Both the position numbers and the translations under genes were made by a program. A DNA stretch of 64,000 nt, taken from assembly GCF_014145665.1 (NCBI RefSeq), contig NZ_JACHTD010000002.1, positions 186,001 to 250,000 of the forward strand, given 5' to 3'. The notes below the pieces were generated by a model, which was not told the DNA's origin, made no database searches, and saw only the letters and a list, made by a program, of their open reading frames with translations. The DNA is from Myroides sp. NP-2. GTDB taxonomy: Bacteria; Bacteroidota; Bacteroidia; Flavobacteriales; Flavobacteriaceae. Below are positions 9,339 through 18,741 of this stretch, piece by piece; positions within the stretch are counted from its first letter, which is position 1, and each line of letters begins with the position of its first letter.

Positions 9339-9715
9339 TATTCGGAAGCCGATGAGCTGCCGACCATTTGGCATTTGACATCAACTTTGGCTCCTGGTTC
9401 AACAGCCAAGCGTCCCACGCGTATATCGCCTTTGATGCGCGCTGCTGACTTTACCGTCAATAAATCGTTTACCGTGATGTTGCCTTCGATCTCACCTTCT
9501 ACCTCACTGTTTTCACAGGTGATATTGCCTTTAATCTTTGCTATTGGCCCAAGTACAAGTCGCCCTTTTACCACAATATTCCCTTCAATTACGCCATCAA
9601 TACGAATATCGGCAATCGCCTCTATATCACCTTTGATGATCGTCCCTTCTACAATTCGATTTGTTTGTCCCAACAAATCTAATCCTGTTCCTTTCTTTTT
9701 CGATTTTTCAAACAT
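9338..9715 (-). CDS. Bactofilin (polymer-forming cytoskeletal protein)
   Basis: 125 residues. After a short basic tail, about residues 20-115 form the bactofilin beta-helix: repeated short strands with GDI, GVIEGNI, GRLVLG, GNI and GDI turns at regular spacing. Bactofilins self-assemble without nucleotide into filaments at the membrane and scaffold cell-shape or surface machinery. It lies between porW/sprE (15 nt) and the AtpZ-like gene (stop and start overlap). The link to gliding or T9SS parts is positional only. Confidence 0.9.
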   Translation of the reverse strand: MFEKSKKKGTGLDLLGQTNRIVEGTIIKGDIEAIADIRIDGVIEGNIVVKGRLVLGPIAKIKGNITCENSEVEGEIEGNITVNDLLTVKSAARIKGDIRVGRLAVEPGAKVDVKCQMVGSSSASE

Positions 9716-9730
9716 GTAAAAACGCTTTTA

Positions 9731-12409
9731 TTAAGGCTCTATATTTCCTGGAGCCTGGTATTCTTGTAAATTCTTTTTAATTTGTATCACGGCATAATCC
9801 TCTTGCATCATCGGTATAAGAGAAGGATGATCACCTAAACGACCAATCATTTGTTCAGCTTCTGCTTTAGATTTGAATCCGTGTAACACGTATAATTTCG
9901 TCGAGGCTAAGTAATAGTCTTCGGTAAACTTTAGCCCCGTCCCTGCCGTTACTCCTGACAGGCGCTGCATATTGGCCTTAATTGCTGCAAAATCAGCTAC
10001 CCGATCAACTGGTACAGCAACTATTATTTTCCAATTGTTCGAATCTTTCGTTGCAAATCCTTTTGACTCTAATGCTGGAATAACATGCTCTAACAATTGT
10101 GCTGCTTCTTTTCCTTCTGGCGTGCTACTATACGTCAACGCCAAATAATTCAGCGCTTCTTTGTATTGTTTCACCCCTTCTGTACGCGCAATAATCATTG
10201 CATTCAACAGCTCGAATTTGCTGACATACCCATCATCTATACGCTCCAAGGCATCTTTCATCATCGCTATTGCCTCTTCGAAACGCTCTGCTTTAAACAC
10301 CTGATAAATAGAAGCATAAATTTGTTCTGGTGATAAATCTCCATCGCTAGCCACACTCAAATTCTGCATTAATTTTGCATAGCGAGAGGTTGGGTGTTCG
10401 GCTATAATTCGCGCTTTCATTTGAGCTGCTTTTGCCGGATCAACCTCTAGATATAACTTGTACAATTTATACAGCGTAGGAAGAATCAAACGTTCTTTTG
10501 GATCGAATAACAACAATTGCTCCAAACGACTAATTCCTTCGGAAATTTTGCCAAAACGCTCGCTATAAATGGCACCAAGCTCAAAATAAGCAAGGTCGCG
10601 CTCTTCTTTCATCTTCGCTATTTGGGTACTATCCGTTGGTATTTTACTTGTATACGTATCGAGTTGATAACGCGGATCGACAAAATCGTCCTTCCCTCCG
10701 CTATTATTTCCTACATTCCCCTCATTGGCTGCCAATTCTTCTTCCTCCCCTGTTCCAGCATTGGCGTTGGATTGCATCGAACTCAACCTCCAATTATCGG
10801 TTAGGGCACGATTGCCCCAACGGCGTTTAAAATCTTGTCGCCCACGAGTTAAGGCCTGATTGGAGTAAAAATAGAAGGTCGTTTTTCCTCCCATACTACC
10901 CAAGTTCGTTTCGCCAAAAGACTTTTCGATGGCATCTCCAAAATTGGGAACATTGAAAAAGTCTGCCCCAGTATTTGCCCCTTGGCCTAAGTTTGCCTGT
11001 AGTTTTCTTGCATCTTCCTTGCGCAAAGCATCGACATACGTCTGGAAATACGCTTGTTGTTCATCGGGTGACAAAGCCACCAAATGAAGAATACTGTCGT
11101 TTTTATGGGCTAGAATTTCCAAGTCAACAACCTCACGCAGAGACTCTCTGCGCTTGGTGATGCGGAATGTTTCTTTTGCTTTGGGTGGTAGTAAGGCAAT
11201 AGCACTGTCATAATACTGTCCTGCAATGGCATAGCCAGCATCATTAAAATAGATATCGGCAATACTCAAAAAGTTTTTCGCTTTGAGTTGCTTGTCTTGT
11301 TTGCCTTCTTTGGTTGCAATCTTTAGGTAGGTCAACGCTTGTTCTTGCTTGCCAACATCGCGGTAAAAGAGTCCTATTTGACGATTTAAAACATCTAAAT
11401 AAGGTCTATTTTCACGGTCGTTTAGTAAGTTTTTGTATTGTTTTAGAAAAGCCACTGAGTCAATTTTTGTTGCTCCTTCTAGGTTGAATAGCTCTGCGTA
11501 GGCATGGATGGTGTAGGTTCTAGGAGACTTGCGATTCATCTCAATAATCGCCTGAAAATTACTTCTAGCCTCGTCTTTCTTTCCGATACGCCCGTTGAGC
11601 TGTCCTAAGATATAGTGGTAACGCGCGCGTTCTTCCTTATTGCCCGCTAGATCAACTGCAGATTTTAGGGCCGTACTCGCACTATCTAATTGCTCTAAGT
11701 TTATGTATCCTTGAGCGAGCATGGCATAAGCATCAGACTCCACTTGTTGGGGCAACCTGCCTTTGCGCTCGCGCAACAATTCTTTTAAATTTTTAATGGC
11801 CAAATCATCATAGCGCAGGCGCAAATTAGTTTTTTCACGCCACACCTTAGCCTCGCCAATTAAGTCACTGTCTGGATATTTGTATAAAATGTAGTTGAAG
11901 GCCTCTAAAGCAGGAACAAATCGACCGTCGTAATATCTCGATTTCCCAAGTAGAAGATACGCATTAGCCATCTGGCTGTTTCGCTCTCTACCCTTGATGT
12001 ACATGGAGTGTTTTTGAATGGCCTTGGTTGCCTTATTCTCTGCTCGGGTAAATCCTTCCCCATCCGTGCTTTCGGGTCCACCTAAATTGTTTCCCCCAAC
12101 GGATAAATTATCTAAAACGCTGCCCTGTTTCGATTCTAGTGAAGTACCCTTTTCGAACTCTCGCTCTGGGTCAACTTCGATCTCAATTCGCTCTACGGGC
12201 AAAATTTCCCAATAATCGTCGAAATAGCCTTCCTTTAAAGCGTCAAGTGCCGCTGTATAGGACTCGTTGCCGTGAAAGAGAATATTGTACTTTGTTGTCA
12301 AAGCGTGATACCCCCTATTCAACATCTTATCCTTCTTTACAGAACACGCTATAAAAGACATAATTAGCAGAAGAATTCCACCAAACCGAATGACAATCTT
12401 TGTTTTCAA
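9731..12409 (-). CDS. porW: PorW/SprE type IX secretion TPR lipoprotein
   Basis: 892-residue lipoprotein: hydrophobic signal with lipobox FIAC (Cys22), then many tetratricopeptide repeats (about 140-500 and 590-760), a low-complexity Asn/Gly/Glu insert near 545-575 and a C-terminal domain with VAVPVDRVADFAAIKANM and HGFKSKAEAEQMI segments. The N-terminal MLNRGYHALTTKYNILFHG motif is typical of SprE of Flavobacterium johnsoniae and PorW of Porphyromonas gingivalis, which T9SS secretion and gliding require. This agrees with the type B CTD adhesins at 38-54 kb being T9SS cargo. It is upstream in the same direction as the bactofilin and atp genes. Confidence 0.9.
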   Translation of the reverse strand: MKTKIVIRFGGILLLIMSFIACSVKKDKMLNRGYHALTTKYNILFHGNESYTAALDALKEGYFDDYWEILPVERIEIEVDPEREFEKGTSLESKQGSVLDNLSVGGNNLGGPESTDGEGFTRAENKATKAIQKHSMYIKGRERNSQMANAYLLLGKSRYYDGRFVPALEAFNYILYKYPDSDLIGEAKVWREKTNLRLRYDDLAIKNLKELLRERKGRLPQQVESDAYAMLAQGYINLEQLDSASTALKSAVDLAGNKEERARYHYILGQLNGRIGKKDEARSNFQAIIEMNRKSPRTYTIHAYAELFNLEGATKIDSVAFLKQYKNLLNDRENRPYLDVLNRQIGLFYRDVGKQEQALTYLKIATKEGKQDKQLKAKNFLSIADIYFNDAGYAIAGQYYDSAIALLPPKAKETFRITKRRESLREVVDLEILAHKNDSILHLVALSPDEQQAYFQTYVDALRKEDARKLQANLGQGANTGADFFNVPNFGDAIEKSFGETNLGSMGGKTTFYFYSNQALTRGRQDFKRRWGNRALTDNWRLSSMQSNANAGTGEEEELAANEGNVGNNSGGKDDFVDPRYQLDTYTSKIPTDSTQIAKMKEERDLAYFELGAIYSERFGKISEGISRLEQLLLFDPKERLILPTLYKLYKLYLEVDPAKAAQMKARIIAEHPTSRYAKLMQNLSVASDGDLSPEQIYASIYQVFKAERFEEAIAMMKDALERIDDGYVSKFELLNAMIIARTEGVKQYKEALNYLALTYSSTPEGKEAAQLLEHVIPALESKGFATKDSNNWKIIVAVPVDRVADFAAIKANMQRLSGVTAGTGLKFTEDYYLASTKLYVLHGFKSKAEAEQMIGRLGDHPSLIPMMQEDYAVIQIKKNLQEYQAPGNIEP

Positions 12410-12696
12410 TATGTAGGCTAAACTTTATATAACAACTATTTTTTCTCTCTTTTAGTATACACCAAACAGTAAAAATACACCACTTTTTAATACTTTTTGC
12501 AAATTTTGTTAAAAATTAAAACATGCTTTGTCGCGGTGGTCTCCTGTTTTTGTGCTAGACAATACCTTTTCCTTTTTTATTCTTGCTCTAGTGTGCATCC
12601 TTGCTTTAGCACAACTAAAAATACAAGGCTGCAAATTACAAAAGAAACTTTTATTATAAAGTAATGATACTGATAAAATTACAAGAGATTTAACCT
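12410..12696. other. Gene-free interval upstream of porW
   Basis: AT-rich, no convincing ORF. The only structure seen is a weak 8-bp inverted repeat (TTGTGCTA at 12550, TAGCACAA at 12607). It presumably holds the porW promoter, but no clear TANNTTTG was found. Confidence 0.4.
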
Positions 12697-12722
12697 AAAA
12701 AAAGCGCCCGAGTAGGAGCGCT
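12697..12722 (-). terminator. Terminator of the ABC transporter operon
   Basis: On the minus strand an AGCGC/GCGCT stem closed by G:C pairs runs into a seven-T tract, 23 nt after the ATPase stop codon. Confidence 0.75.
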
Positions 12723-12744
12723 ATTTTGATTTATTCTAGTTTTT

Positions 12745-13446
12745 TTAAGCTTCTACGCTAAAAAAGCCTTCGAGTTCTTTATAGGTAATTGCATCGGTTT
12801 GTACATCGTGGATCATGCGGCCTTTTTCTAAGGCAATAATGCGATCCGATACTTCATAGGTATGTTGAAGATCGTGGCTCGAAATAATAATAGTCATGGT
12901 GCGCATGTCTCTTTTTCTTTTGACTAATTCCTTCAATCGAATTTGAGTTGACGGATCAAGGTTGGCAAACGGTTCATCCAAGATCACTAGTTCTGGATCA
13001 CCAATAAAAGCACCTATAATACCAATTTTCTTTTGGTTTCCCTTAGAGAAATCACGGATGTATTTTTTTTGTTTTAGCACTTCTCCGTTAAAGAAATCTT
13101 CGTGTCCCTTAACAAACTCCTCTACTTTAGTGGCTGACCAACCGCGTAAATTACCTAGAAAAACAAAATACTCTTCTGCTGTTAGGTATCCGATTAAGAA
13201 GGTCTCATCTAAGAAAGAAGCGGTGTAATTTTTCCATTGTTCGGAAAGGGTTACATTGAGTCCTTTGGAGAGAATACTACCAGCAGTAGGTTGAATTAAG
13301 TCCAACAACAAACTAAAAAAGGTGGTTTTTCCAGCTCCATTATTCCCAACTAAACCAATACTTTCTCCTGAGCTGATAGTTAGCGCATCAAGCGCTAGTA
13401 CGGTTGTTCCATTATACACTTTACGCAAAAGTTCTACTTGTATCAT
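12745..13446 (-). CDS. ABC transporter ATP-binding protein
   Basis: 233 residues with all ABC ATPase motifs: Walker A GNNGAGKT (34-41), a Q-loop region, the degenerate signature FSKGNQKKI, Walker B LVILDEP with catalytic Glu, and the switch His in IIISSHDL. Eight nucleotides separate it from the upstream DUF5687 gene, which supplies the membrane part. Such pairs form exporter-like transporters in Bacteroidota, with no substrate known to me. Confidence 0.92.
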   Translation of the reverse strand: MIQVELLRKVYNGTTVLALDALTISSGESIGLVGNNGAGKTTFFSLLLDLIQPTAGSILSKGLNVTLSEQWKNYTASFLDETFLIGYLTAEEYFVFLGNLRGWSATKVEEFVKGHEDFFNGEVLKQKKYIRDFSKGNQKKIGIIGAFIGDPELVILDEPFANLDPSTQIRLKELVKRKRDMRTMTIIISSHDLQHTYEVSDRIIALEKGRMIHDVQTDAITYKELEGFFSVEA

Positions 13447-13454
13447 ACGGATCT

Positions 13455-14915
13455 TTATTTTTTGAAAGCGACCAATGTCGCATATTTTTCTTTTTGATAA
13501 ATTTTCTCAATAGCCTGGAATACAAAACGGTGTATAAACAAACCGGCTATTCCTACTAGAATAAGCAGAGCAAAGCCTCCCCAAAACGGATAAATCCACG
13601 TGCCTAGGCCATAAAATAAAAAGGGTAATACTATTTTAGGTATACTGATCAACATCACGCGTAAGTTAAATGAATTAGCATCGCCAAACACGTTCTTAGC
13701 TGCGGTGAGGTCCATAGGTGTTTTGAGATAAGCGCCACCCCAAAGGACTAAATAGCCATTAATTCCTATGTTAAACACTCCCATAGCGATCATCAAATAG
13801 AACAGCTGTAGATCGATGAAAAAATAGAAAAAACACAACAACGTTGAGATACATGTTCCCAAGGCAATAATCAACCATTTGGACATTAGATAATCGCGAT
13901 ACATCACGTTTTGCGTCATCAAAAGCGGATAATAAGCCGAATCCCAACTTGGCACATATTGTCCAAAGAGCATCAAAAAGCCTCCAGTTGAAAAAAAAGC
14001 AAAAAAGACAGACATGGAACTCATATTTTCTGCACTGAACATAAACAGGGCATAAAAGAGAAATAAAAAACTCATAAGCACGGTTATTCTCGCCCTTTTA
14101 TTTCTGATAATCAATCGAATATCATTGCGCAGGAAAGCAGCGTAACGTCCAAATCTATCCAACCACTTCATTTCTAGTGCAATCCCTTCTTTCACCCGTA
14201 CTTTTTCTAAATCGTCCAAATACAAGCGCTTTAAATAAAAGCGATGGGTACTCCAAATGAAACCCGCCAAGAGCAATAGATAGGCAAACAGGCTCAGGGG
14301 ATATTGATAGGCGAGTTGGTAAAAATGCACGGTGTACACCGTAGGGTCTACGATCTCGAAGTAGTGCAACCCAAAACAAAGTCCGACGAATCCAATTACG
14401 CAATAAAAAACAGGGGCATAAGCACTCATCAAAATACCAACACAATGCATGATAAACACGATACAATACATCGACAAGGCCCAAGCCAAAATAGCTAATG
14501 CATTCTCTTCTGCCTGAATTGCTATCACCGTAAAGGGAATGAGAAAAAACAGCTGAATGATATTAAAAGCACTCAAAAAGGTTTTTCCTACGTAAAAGGT
14601 TACGATTTTTGATCGGGTTATGTTGAGAATCAAAAAGGGCTTAATACTCGCTACAGGTCCTTTTTGCAGAAAAAAACGCATCATTAATTCAATTGCAAAA
14701 TAGTAGAGTAAGTAGCGACTTACAAACGCTATAGGAGGCACCCCTACCTCGTCCTCAACGATGGCGTAATAGGATATCCATCCCAACAAAAACATCATTG
14801 CCGTTAAATAGGCTATGCCCAACCATTTAAAAATACGGACCACGAGATCCATGCTACTTTTATTTCCTCGAGCTATGCGTTTTCGTTCTAAGGTGATAAA
14901 CCATTGATATGTCAT
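13455..14915 (-). CDS. DUF5687 membrane permease of an ABC transporter
   Basis: 486 residues with about 10-12 hydrophobic helices spread over the length and a short cytoplasmic charged region near 240-270 (LDDLEKVRVKEGIALEMKW). It matches the Bacteroidota DUF5687 family, whose genes accompany a single ABC ATPase as here. First gene of a two-gene operon. Substrate unknown. Confidence 0.85.
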   Translation of the reverse strand: MTYQWFITLERKRIARGNKSSMDLVVRIFKWLGIAYLTAMMFLLGWISYYAIVEDEVGVPPIAFVSRYLLYYFAIELMMRFFLQKGPVASIKPFLILNITRSKIVTFYVGKTFLSAFNIIQLFFLIPFTVIAIQAEENALAILAWALSMYCIVFIMHCVGILMSAYAPVFYCVIGFVGLCFGLHYFEIVDPTVYTVHFYQLAYQYPLSLFAYLLLLAGFIWSTHRFYLKRLYLDDLEKVRVKEGIALEMKWLDRFGRYAAFLRNDIRLIIRNKRARITVLMSFLFLFYALFMFSAENMSSMSVFFAFFSTGGFLMLFGQYVPSWDSAYYPLLMTQNVMYRDYLMSKWLIIALGTCISTLLCFFYFFIDLQLFYLMIAMGVFNIGINGYLVLWGGAYLKTPMDLTAAKNVFGDANSFNLRVMLISIPKIVLPFLFYGLGTWIYPFWGGFALLILVGIAGLFIHRFVFQAIEKIYQKEKYATLVAFKK

Positions 14916-15001
14916 TTTGCTTCTGTTTTTTTTGCTGTACTCCTACATTAGTATAGCGATGGATCTAAACGTTACAAGTTATCATAAAATATCCTAAAAT
15001 A

Positions 15002-15034
15002 AAAGATCTTCTGGTATACCCCCAGAAGATCTTT
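15002..15034. other. Strong orphan hairpin between divergent genes
   Basis: A perfect 13-bp stem (AAAGATCTTCTGG with CCAGAAGATCTTT) and 7-nt loop. On the minus strand it is followed by TTTTATTTTA, like a terminator, yet no minus-strand gene lies to its right before the plus-strand start at 15167. Confidence 0.7.
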
Positions 15035-15142
15035 AAACTCAAAACTTAAAAACCAAAAAACTATCATGATCAATTAGAGTATATCAAATTTCAAACCAAA
15101 CTTTGTTTTGAAAAACAAAAAGTGGAATCGTAGAAATAATTT

Positions 15143-15150
15143 TATCTTTG
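15143..15150 (+). promoter_or_regulatory. Candidate -7 box (TATCTTTG)
   Basis: Exact TANNTTTG match ending 16 nt before the ATG at 15167; no well-spaced -33 element. Confidence 0.5.
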
Positions 15151-15166
15151 TTCAAATTTTATTCGA

Positions 15167-15577
15167 ATGAAAAAAGACATAGAAATACCAGAAGTGAAAG
15201 ATGTGGAAGTGGCGGTTGTAAAAGAATATAACGAGGATTTTTTACAAGATGCTTGGTACGCTTACTTATTTAATAATTCGCCAGAAACAATTGAAGCTAT
15301 TATGATTGTTTCCAAAGCAGAGGGAGAACTCAATGGTGAAAAGAGAAACTCAAGTATTTTTAGACATGCGTTTCCTTCTTTAGCTGCGGGAGAATCAATC
15401 AAAGTTGAATTGTTGGACGAAGCTATTTTTGAATTGTCTAATACGTTTATGTTGACGTACTTTCAGGGTGCTAAGCTTTATGATAAAAATTTCGTGTTCC
15501 CTGCCAAGAGTATATCAGACAAAGCGTTAAAAAACCTGCCTTTTGCAGACAAAAAAGGGATAACCCATGCGAAATAA
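15167..15577 (+). CDS. Conserved hypothetical protein
   Basis: 136 residues, soluble, no signal peptide or membrane helix. I recognise the type as a flavobacterial conserved hypothetical but know no function. Visible features are an acidic/Val-rich start, a central AGESIKVELLDEAIFELSNTF stretch suggesting a beta-sandwich, and a Lys-rich tail. It begins 16 nt after a TATCTTTG box, so it has its own promoter. The next gene, a cytochrome, starts 87 nt later. Confidence 0.6.
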   Translation: MKKDIEIPEVKDVEVAVVKEYNEDFLQDAWYAYLFNNSPETIEAIMIVSKAEGELNGEKRNSSIFRHAFPSLAAGESIKVELLDEAIFELSNTFMLTYFQGAKLYDKNFVFPAKSISDKALKNLPFADKKGITHAK

Positions 15578-15664
15578 CTATAAACCAAATAGTTAATCCT
15601 TATTTATACTAATTCCAAAAGTTACTTTTTATATCTTGCTTATCAACTATAAATGCGACAAGAT

Positions 15665-16078
15665 ATGAAACTAAAAAACACAGGAATTATATTAGGCTTC
15701 TTTTGCTTGATGATCAGTTTACTCTCATTTAAAAATAATACAACGGAAACAGAAACCACCGTTGTTCAAACAGCATGGAAAAACCTCACGGTACTTCCAC
15801 AAGATATTTCCAAAGAAGATTTGGAAAAAGTGATGAAAGGCTATAATGCGGCTTTGGGTGTTAAATGTAGCTACTGTCATGCCCCTGCAGAAGACAAAGA
15901 AGGATTGGACTTTGCATCTGACGCGAAAAAAGAAAAAGAATTTGCGCGTCACATGATCGTGATGACCCGTCAAATTAATGCGGAGCACTTCAACTGGAAG
16001 AACGATCCAAATCCAGAAAACATTAATGTGGTTACTTGTACCATGTGTCACAGAGGAAATACTAGTGCTTCAAAGTAA
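15665..16078 (+). CDS. Diheme c-type cytochrome
   Basis: 137 residues from the ATG at 15665; an ATG 12 nt earlier (15653) is possible but would put charged residues before the signal. The signal segment (GIILGFFCLMISLLSF) targets it to the periplasm. Two heme c attachment motifs are present, CSYCH and CTMCH, about 57 residues apart, in a small fold like the cytochrome c subunit family of photosynthetic reaction centres found widely in Bacteroidota. The role is presumably periplasmic electron transfer; the partner is unknown. Confidence 0.85.
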   Translation: MKLKNTGIILGFFCLMISLLSFKNNTTETETTVVQTAWKNLTVLPQDISKEDLEKVMKGYNAALGVKCSYCHAPAEDKEGLDFASDAKKEKEFARHMIVMTRQINAEHFNWKNDPNPENINVVTCTMCHRGNTSASK

Positions 16079-16111
16079 ATCGCTAACTGTTTACCGCAAC
16101 AGCATAAAATA

Positions 16112-16148
16112 AAAGTGGGTGTCCCAAAAGGACACCCACTTTGTTTTT
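16112..16148 (+). terminator. Terminator of the cytochrome gene
   Basis: A 13-bp stem (AAAGTGGGTGTCC with GGACACCCACTTT), 5-nt loop, then GTTTTT. Confidence 0.92.
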
Positions 16149-16192
16149 GTATTGTTCAGCTTATCCTACCTCCATCATACTTCCTTAGTTCC

Positions 16193-16268
16193 TCCATAGT
16201 GAGTCTATAGGAAACCCACTTTTTAATAGAGGCACTATGGACGCATTATGGACGCATTATGGACTCAT
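16193..16268. repeat. Short 11-bp tandem repeat inside an inverted repeat
   Basis: Three tandem 11-mers (TATGGACGCAT twice, then TATGGACTCAT) at 16236-16268. The first overlaps CACTATGGA (16233-16241), which is inverted relative to TCCATAGTG (16193-16201). It lies in the gap between the cytochrome and terC 3' ends. Confidence 0.8.
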
Positions 16269-16323
16269 GTCCTCTATAACTGATAGAATTGTACAATTGT
16301 TTATAAGCTATTTGCTTGGATAT

Positions 16324-17307
16324 TTACACTTCTTTTTTCGGTGGAAAAAGAAGGGATAACACTACAGATAGGGTTAGTACGCTTGCAATTACAGCTAGAG
16401 ATACCATAGATTCAATATGAACGAATGGCGAGATAATCATCTTCACTCCAATAAACGATAAAATGATCGCCAATCCGTATTTCAACTTAGAGAATTTGTC
16501 CATAAAATTCGCCAACAAGAAGTAAAGCGAGCGCAATCCTAGAATCGCAAAAATATTCGATGTATACAGGATAAATGGGTCATCTGGTGCAATTGCGAAA
16601 ATAGCAGGAATACTATCGACGGCAAAAACTAAATCCGTAAACTCAATAACCATTAAAGCGACAAACAAGGGAGTAACCATTTTTACCCCATTCTTAACTG
16701 TAAAGAACTTATCTCCGTCGTATTCATTGCTTACTTTAAAAAACTTATGTACCATTCGCACAGCAAAATTCTTAGTCAAATCTTGTTCTTCGCTGTGATC
16801 GTCTTTGGCAAACCACGACTTTATTCCCGACACAAGCAAGAATACCCCAAACACCGTTAGTACAACATTTATTTCCACTTGTTGACCAAACAGTTCAAAA
16901 GCAGGTAAATATGTATGGTTAATTAATTCCACACCCGCAAAGATGAAAATAGCTCTAAAGACTAAGGCTCCAATAATTCCCCAGAATAAAACGCGATGGT
17001 GTAATTCTTTGGGTACTTTAAAAAAGGTAAACACCAAAATAAAGACAAAGAGATTATCAACAGAGAGGGCTTTTTCAATCCAATAAGCCGATTGGAAACG
17101 GGCAAAGTTCTCAAAGTCCATGTAGTAGTATATAACTCCACTAAATACCATGGCTAGACCAATCCAGACTACCGTCCAAATAAGTGCTTCTTTGGTGGAA
17201 ACAACGTGGCTATTTCGATTGAAAACACCTAAATCCAACAAGAGCATGACTAAAACTACAATTCCAAAAACGGCCAATAGGCCTGGGTGATTAATTAAAT
17301 GATCCAT
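16324..17307 (-). CDS. TerC/Alx family integral membrane protein
   Basis: 327 residues with about nine membrane helices and the conserved ALSVDNLFVFILVF and FTDLVFAVDSIPAIFAI motifs that carry the family acidic residues. TerC/Alx proteins are linked to manganese export and protection of metal-loaded secreted enzymes. Single gene with its own promoter (TTTG-N22-TAGTTTTG) just upstream. The substrate is inferred from the family only. Confidence 0.9.
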   Translation of the reverse strand: MDHLINHPGLLAVFGIVVLVMLLLDLGVFNRNSHVVSTKEALIWTVVWIGLAMVFSGVIYYYMDFENFARFQSAYWIEKALSVDNLFVFILVFTFFKVPKELHHRVLFWGIIGALVFRAIFIFAGVELINHTYLPAFELFGQQVEINVVLTVFGVFLLVSGIKSWFAKDDHSEEQDLTKNFAVRMVHKFFKVSNEYDGDKFFTVKNGVKMVTPLFVALMVIEFTDLVFAVDSIPAIFAIAPDDPFILYTSNIFAILGLRSLYFLLANFMDKFSKLKYGLAIILSFIGVKMIISPFVHIESMVSLAVIASVLTLSVVLSLLFPPKKEV

Positions 17308-17329
17308 TATATTTCTTTTTTTAACAGCA

Positions 17330-17363
17330 CAAAACTACTTGATCTATTTTTCCCCTAGGCAAA
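17330..17363 (-). promoter_or_regulatory. terC promoter
   Basis: On the minus strand: TTTG (17363-17360), 22-nt spacer, TAGTTTTG (17337-17330), 22 nt before the ATG. Fits the Bacteroidota consensus. Confidence 0.6.
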
Positions 17364-17477
17364 TCTTCACAAGCAACTATAAATCAACAATTTACAACTA
17401 ATTTTTCAAACTACAGCAAAACAAAAAAAGCAACACAACAAACTGACAATCAGTCTATTATATTGCTTTTTTGTCTA

Positions 17478-17500
17478 AAAAAACCGATAACGGTCTTTTT
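17478..17500 (-). terminator. gpsA terminator
   Basis: ACCG-ATAA-CGGT stem with A and T runs on both sides, giving a seven-T tract on the minus strand 12 nt after the gpsA stop. A second, larger inverted repeat (AAAAAAGCAA with TTGCTTTTTT, enclosing ACTGA-CAA-TCAGT) lies just beyond at 17425-17472. Confidence 0.75.
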
Positions 17501-17511
17501 TGTATTTTTTT

Positions 17512-18507
17512 TTAATCTAATTTCTCTGTGAGTTTTCTAAAGGTCTTTTTCGGATCCTTTCCATTGTATAAGATGTCATATACCGCATTGATTATCGGCG
17601 TTTTAGCTCCGTATTGAGCATTGAGCTCATAGGCGCTTTTTGTTGCGTAATATCCTTCTGCAATCATATTCATCTCCATCTGTGCAGACTTGACTGTATA
17701 ACCTTTGCCAATCATATTGCCAAACATGCGGTTGCGAGAAAAAAGCGAATATCCCGTTACTAATAAATCTCCTAAATAAGCGGAGTTATTAATATTGCGT
17801 TTCATGTGGTGTACTTTCTTGATGAATTTCTTCATCTCGCGTATAGCATTACTCATCAACAAAGCTTGGAAGTTATCCCCATATCCCAGTCCATGCGCCA
17901 TTCCACAAGCAATAGCATAGATATTCTTTAATACAGCGGCATATTCCGTTCCAATAATATCATCCGTAAGCTTCACTTTAATATAATGACTGCTGATGCA
18001 GCTTTCGATTACTTTGGCATGCTCTTCATTGCGACAAGCAATTGTCAAGTAGGACAAACGCTCTAAGGCTACTTCTTCTGCATGACAAGGCCCGGTAATC
18101 ACAGCAATATTATCATAGGAAACACCATAGGTTTGGTGAAAATGTTCTCCCACAATTAAACTCGTCTCGGGAATGATTCCCTTAATAGCGGAAATTACAA
18201 CTTTGTTTTCAAGACTGACGTAAAGTTGCTGCATTTCTTCACTTAAGAAAGCAGAGGGAATAGCAAAAATCACGTAATCCGCATAAGATACGGCTTTATT
18301 AATATCATTGGTCAGCAACAGCTGATCGATATCAAATTCTACCGAACTTAGGTAGTTCGGGTTATGATGGTTTACCTTAATTTCTTCTATCGCATTTTCA
18401 TTTCTCATGTACCATGCTATTTGCTGTAGGTTTTCACTCAGCATTTTTACGATAGCCGTTGCCCAACTCCCACCTCCAATTACTGCAAACTTTGGATAAT
18501 CACTCAT
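17512..18507 (-). CDS. gpsA: NAD(P)H-dependent glycerol-3-phosphate dehydrogenase
   Basis: Reduces dihydroxyacetone phosphate to sn-glycerol-3-phosphate for phospholipid synthesis, in the cytoplasm. 331 residues: Rossmann nucleotide-binding loop GGGSWA (11-16), second-half active-site region with KGI and GPCHAEE motifs, and LKNIYAIACGMAHGLGYGDN with the catalytic lysine. It has its own promoter upstream and a terminator downstream. Length and motifs are normal. Confidence 0.97.
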   Translation of the reverse strand: MSDYPKFAVIGGGSWATAIVKMLSENLQQIAWYMRNENAIEEIKVNHHNPNYLSSVEFDIDQLLLTNDINKAVSYADYVIFAIPSAFLSEEMQQLYVSLENKVVISAIKGIIPETSLIVGEHFHQTYGVSYDNIAVITGPCHAEEVALERLSYLTIACRNEEHAKVIESCISSHYIKVKLTDDIIGTEYAAVLKNIYAIACGMAHGLGYGDNFQALLMSNAIREMKKFIKKVHHMKRNINNSAYLGDLLVTGYSLFSRNRMFGNMIGKGYTVKSAQMEMNMIAEGYYATKSAYELNAQYGAKTPIINAVYDILYNGKDPKKTFRKLTEKLD

Positions 18508-18528
18508 AATTTTAGCTTATAACTTCGT

Positions 18529-18559
18529 CAAAAGTAACTAAAAAACTTAATGCAAACAA
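18529..18559 (-). promoter_or_regulatory. gpsA promoter
   Basis: On the minus strand: TTG (18559-18557), 20-nt spacer, TACTTTTG (18536-18529), 21 nt before the ATG. Confidence 0.6.
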
Positions 18560-18695
18560 TTGAAAAACTGTAAAACAATTCGTTATAGTTCTTTCTCTTT
18601 TACTTCATTCTATTGTATTCTCGACAAAAAACCACCTCTTTTGGCTTAAGACAAACAATTTATACTTTGTCCTACTAGTATAAGGGGTAAACACA

Positions 18696-18725
18696 GAAAA
18701 AGAGCTGTACAACAGCCCTTTTTTC
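18696..18725 (-). terminator. nadD-gmk-yicC operon terminator
   Basis: On the minus strand a GGGCTGT/ACAGCTC stem (one G:U pair) with loop TGT is followed by TTTTT, 14 nt after the nadD stop. Confidence 0.8.
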
Positions 18726-18741
18726 TTGATGGTTTTTATTG

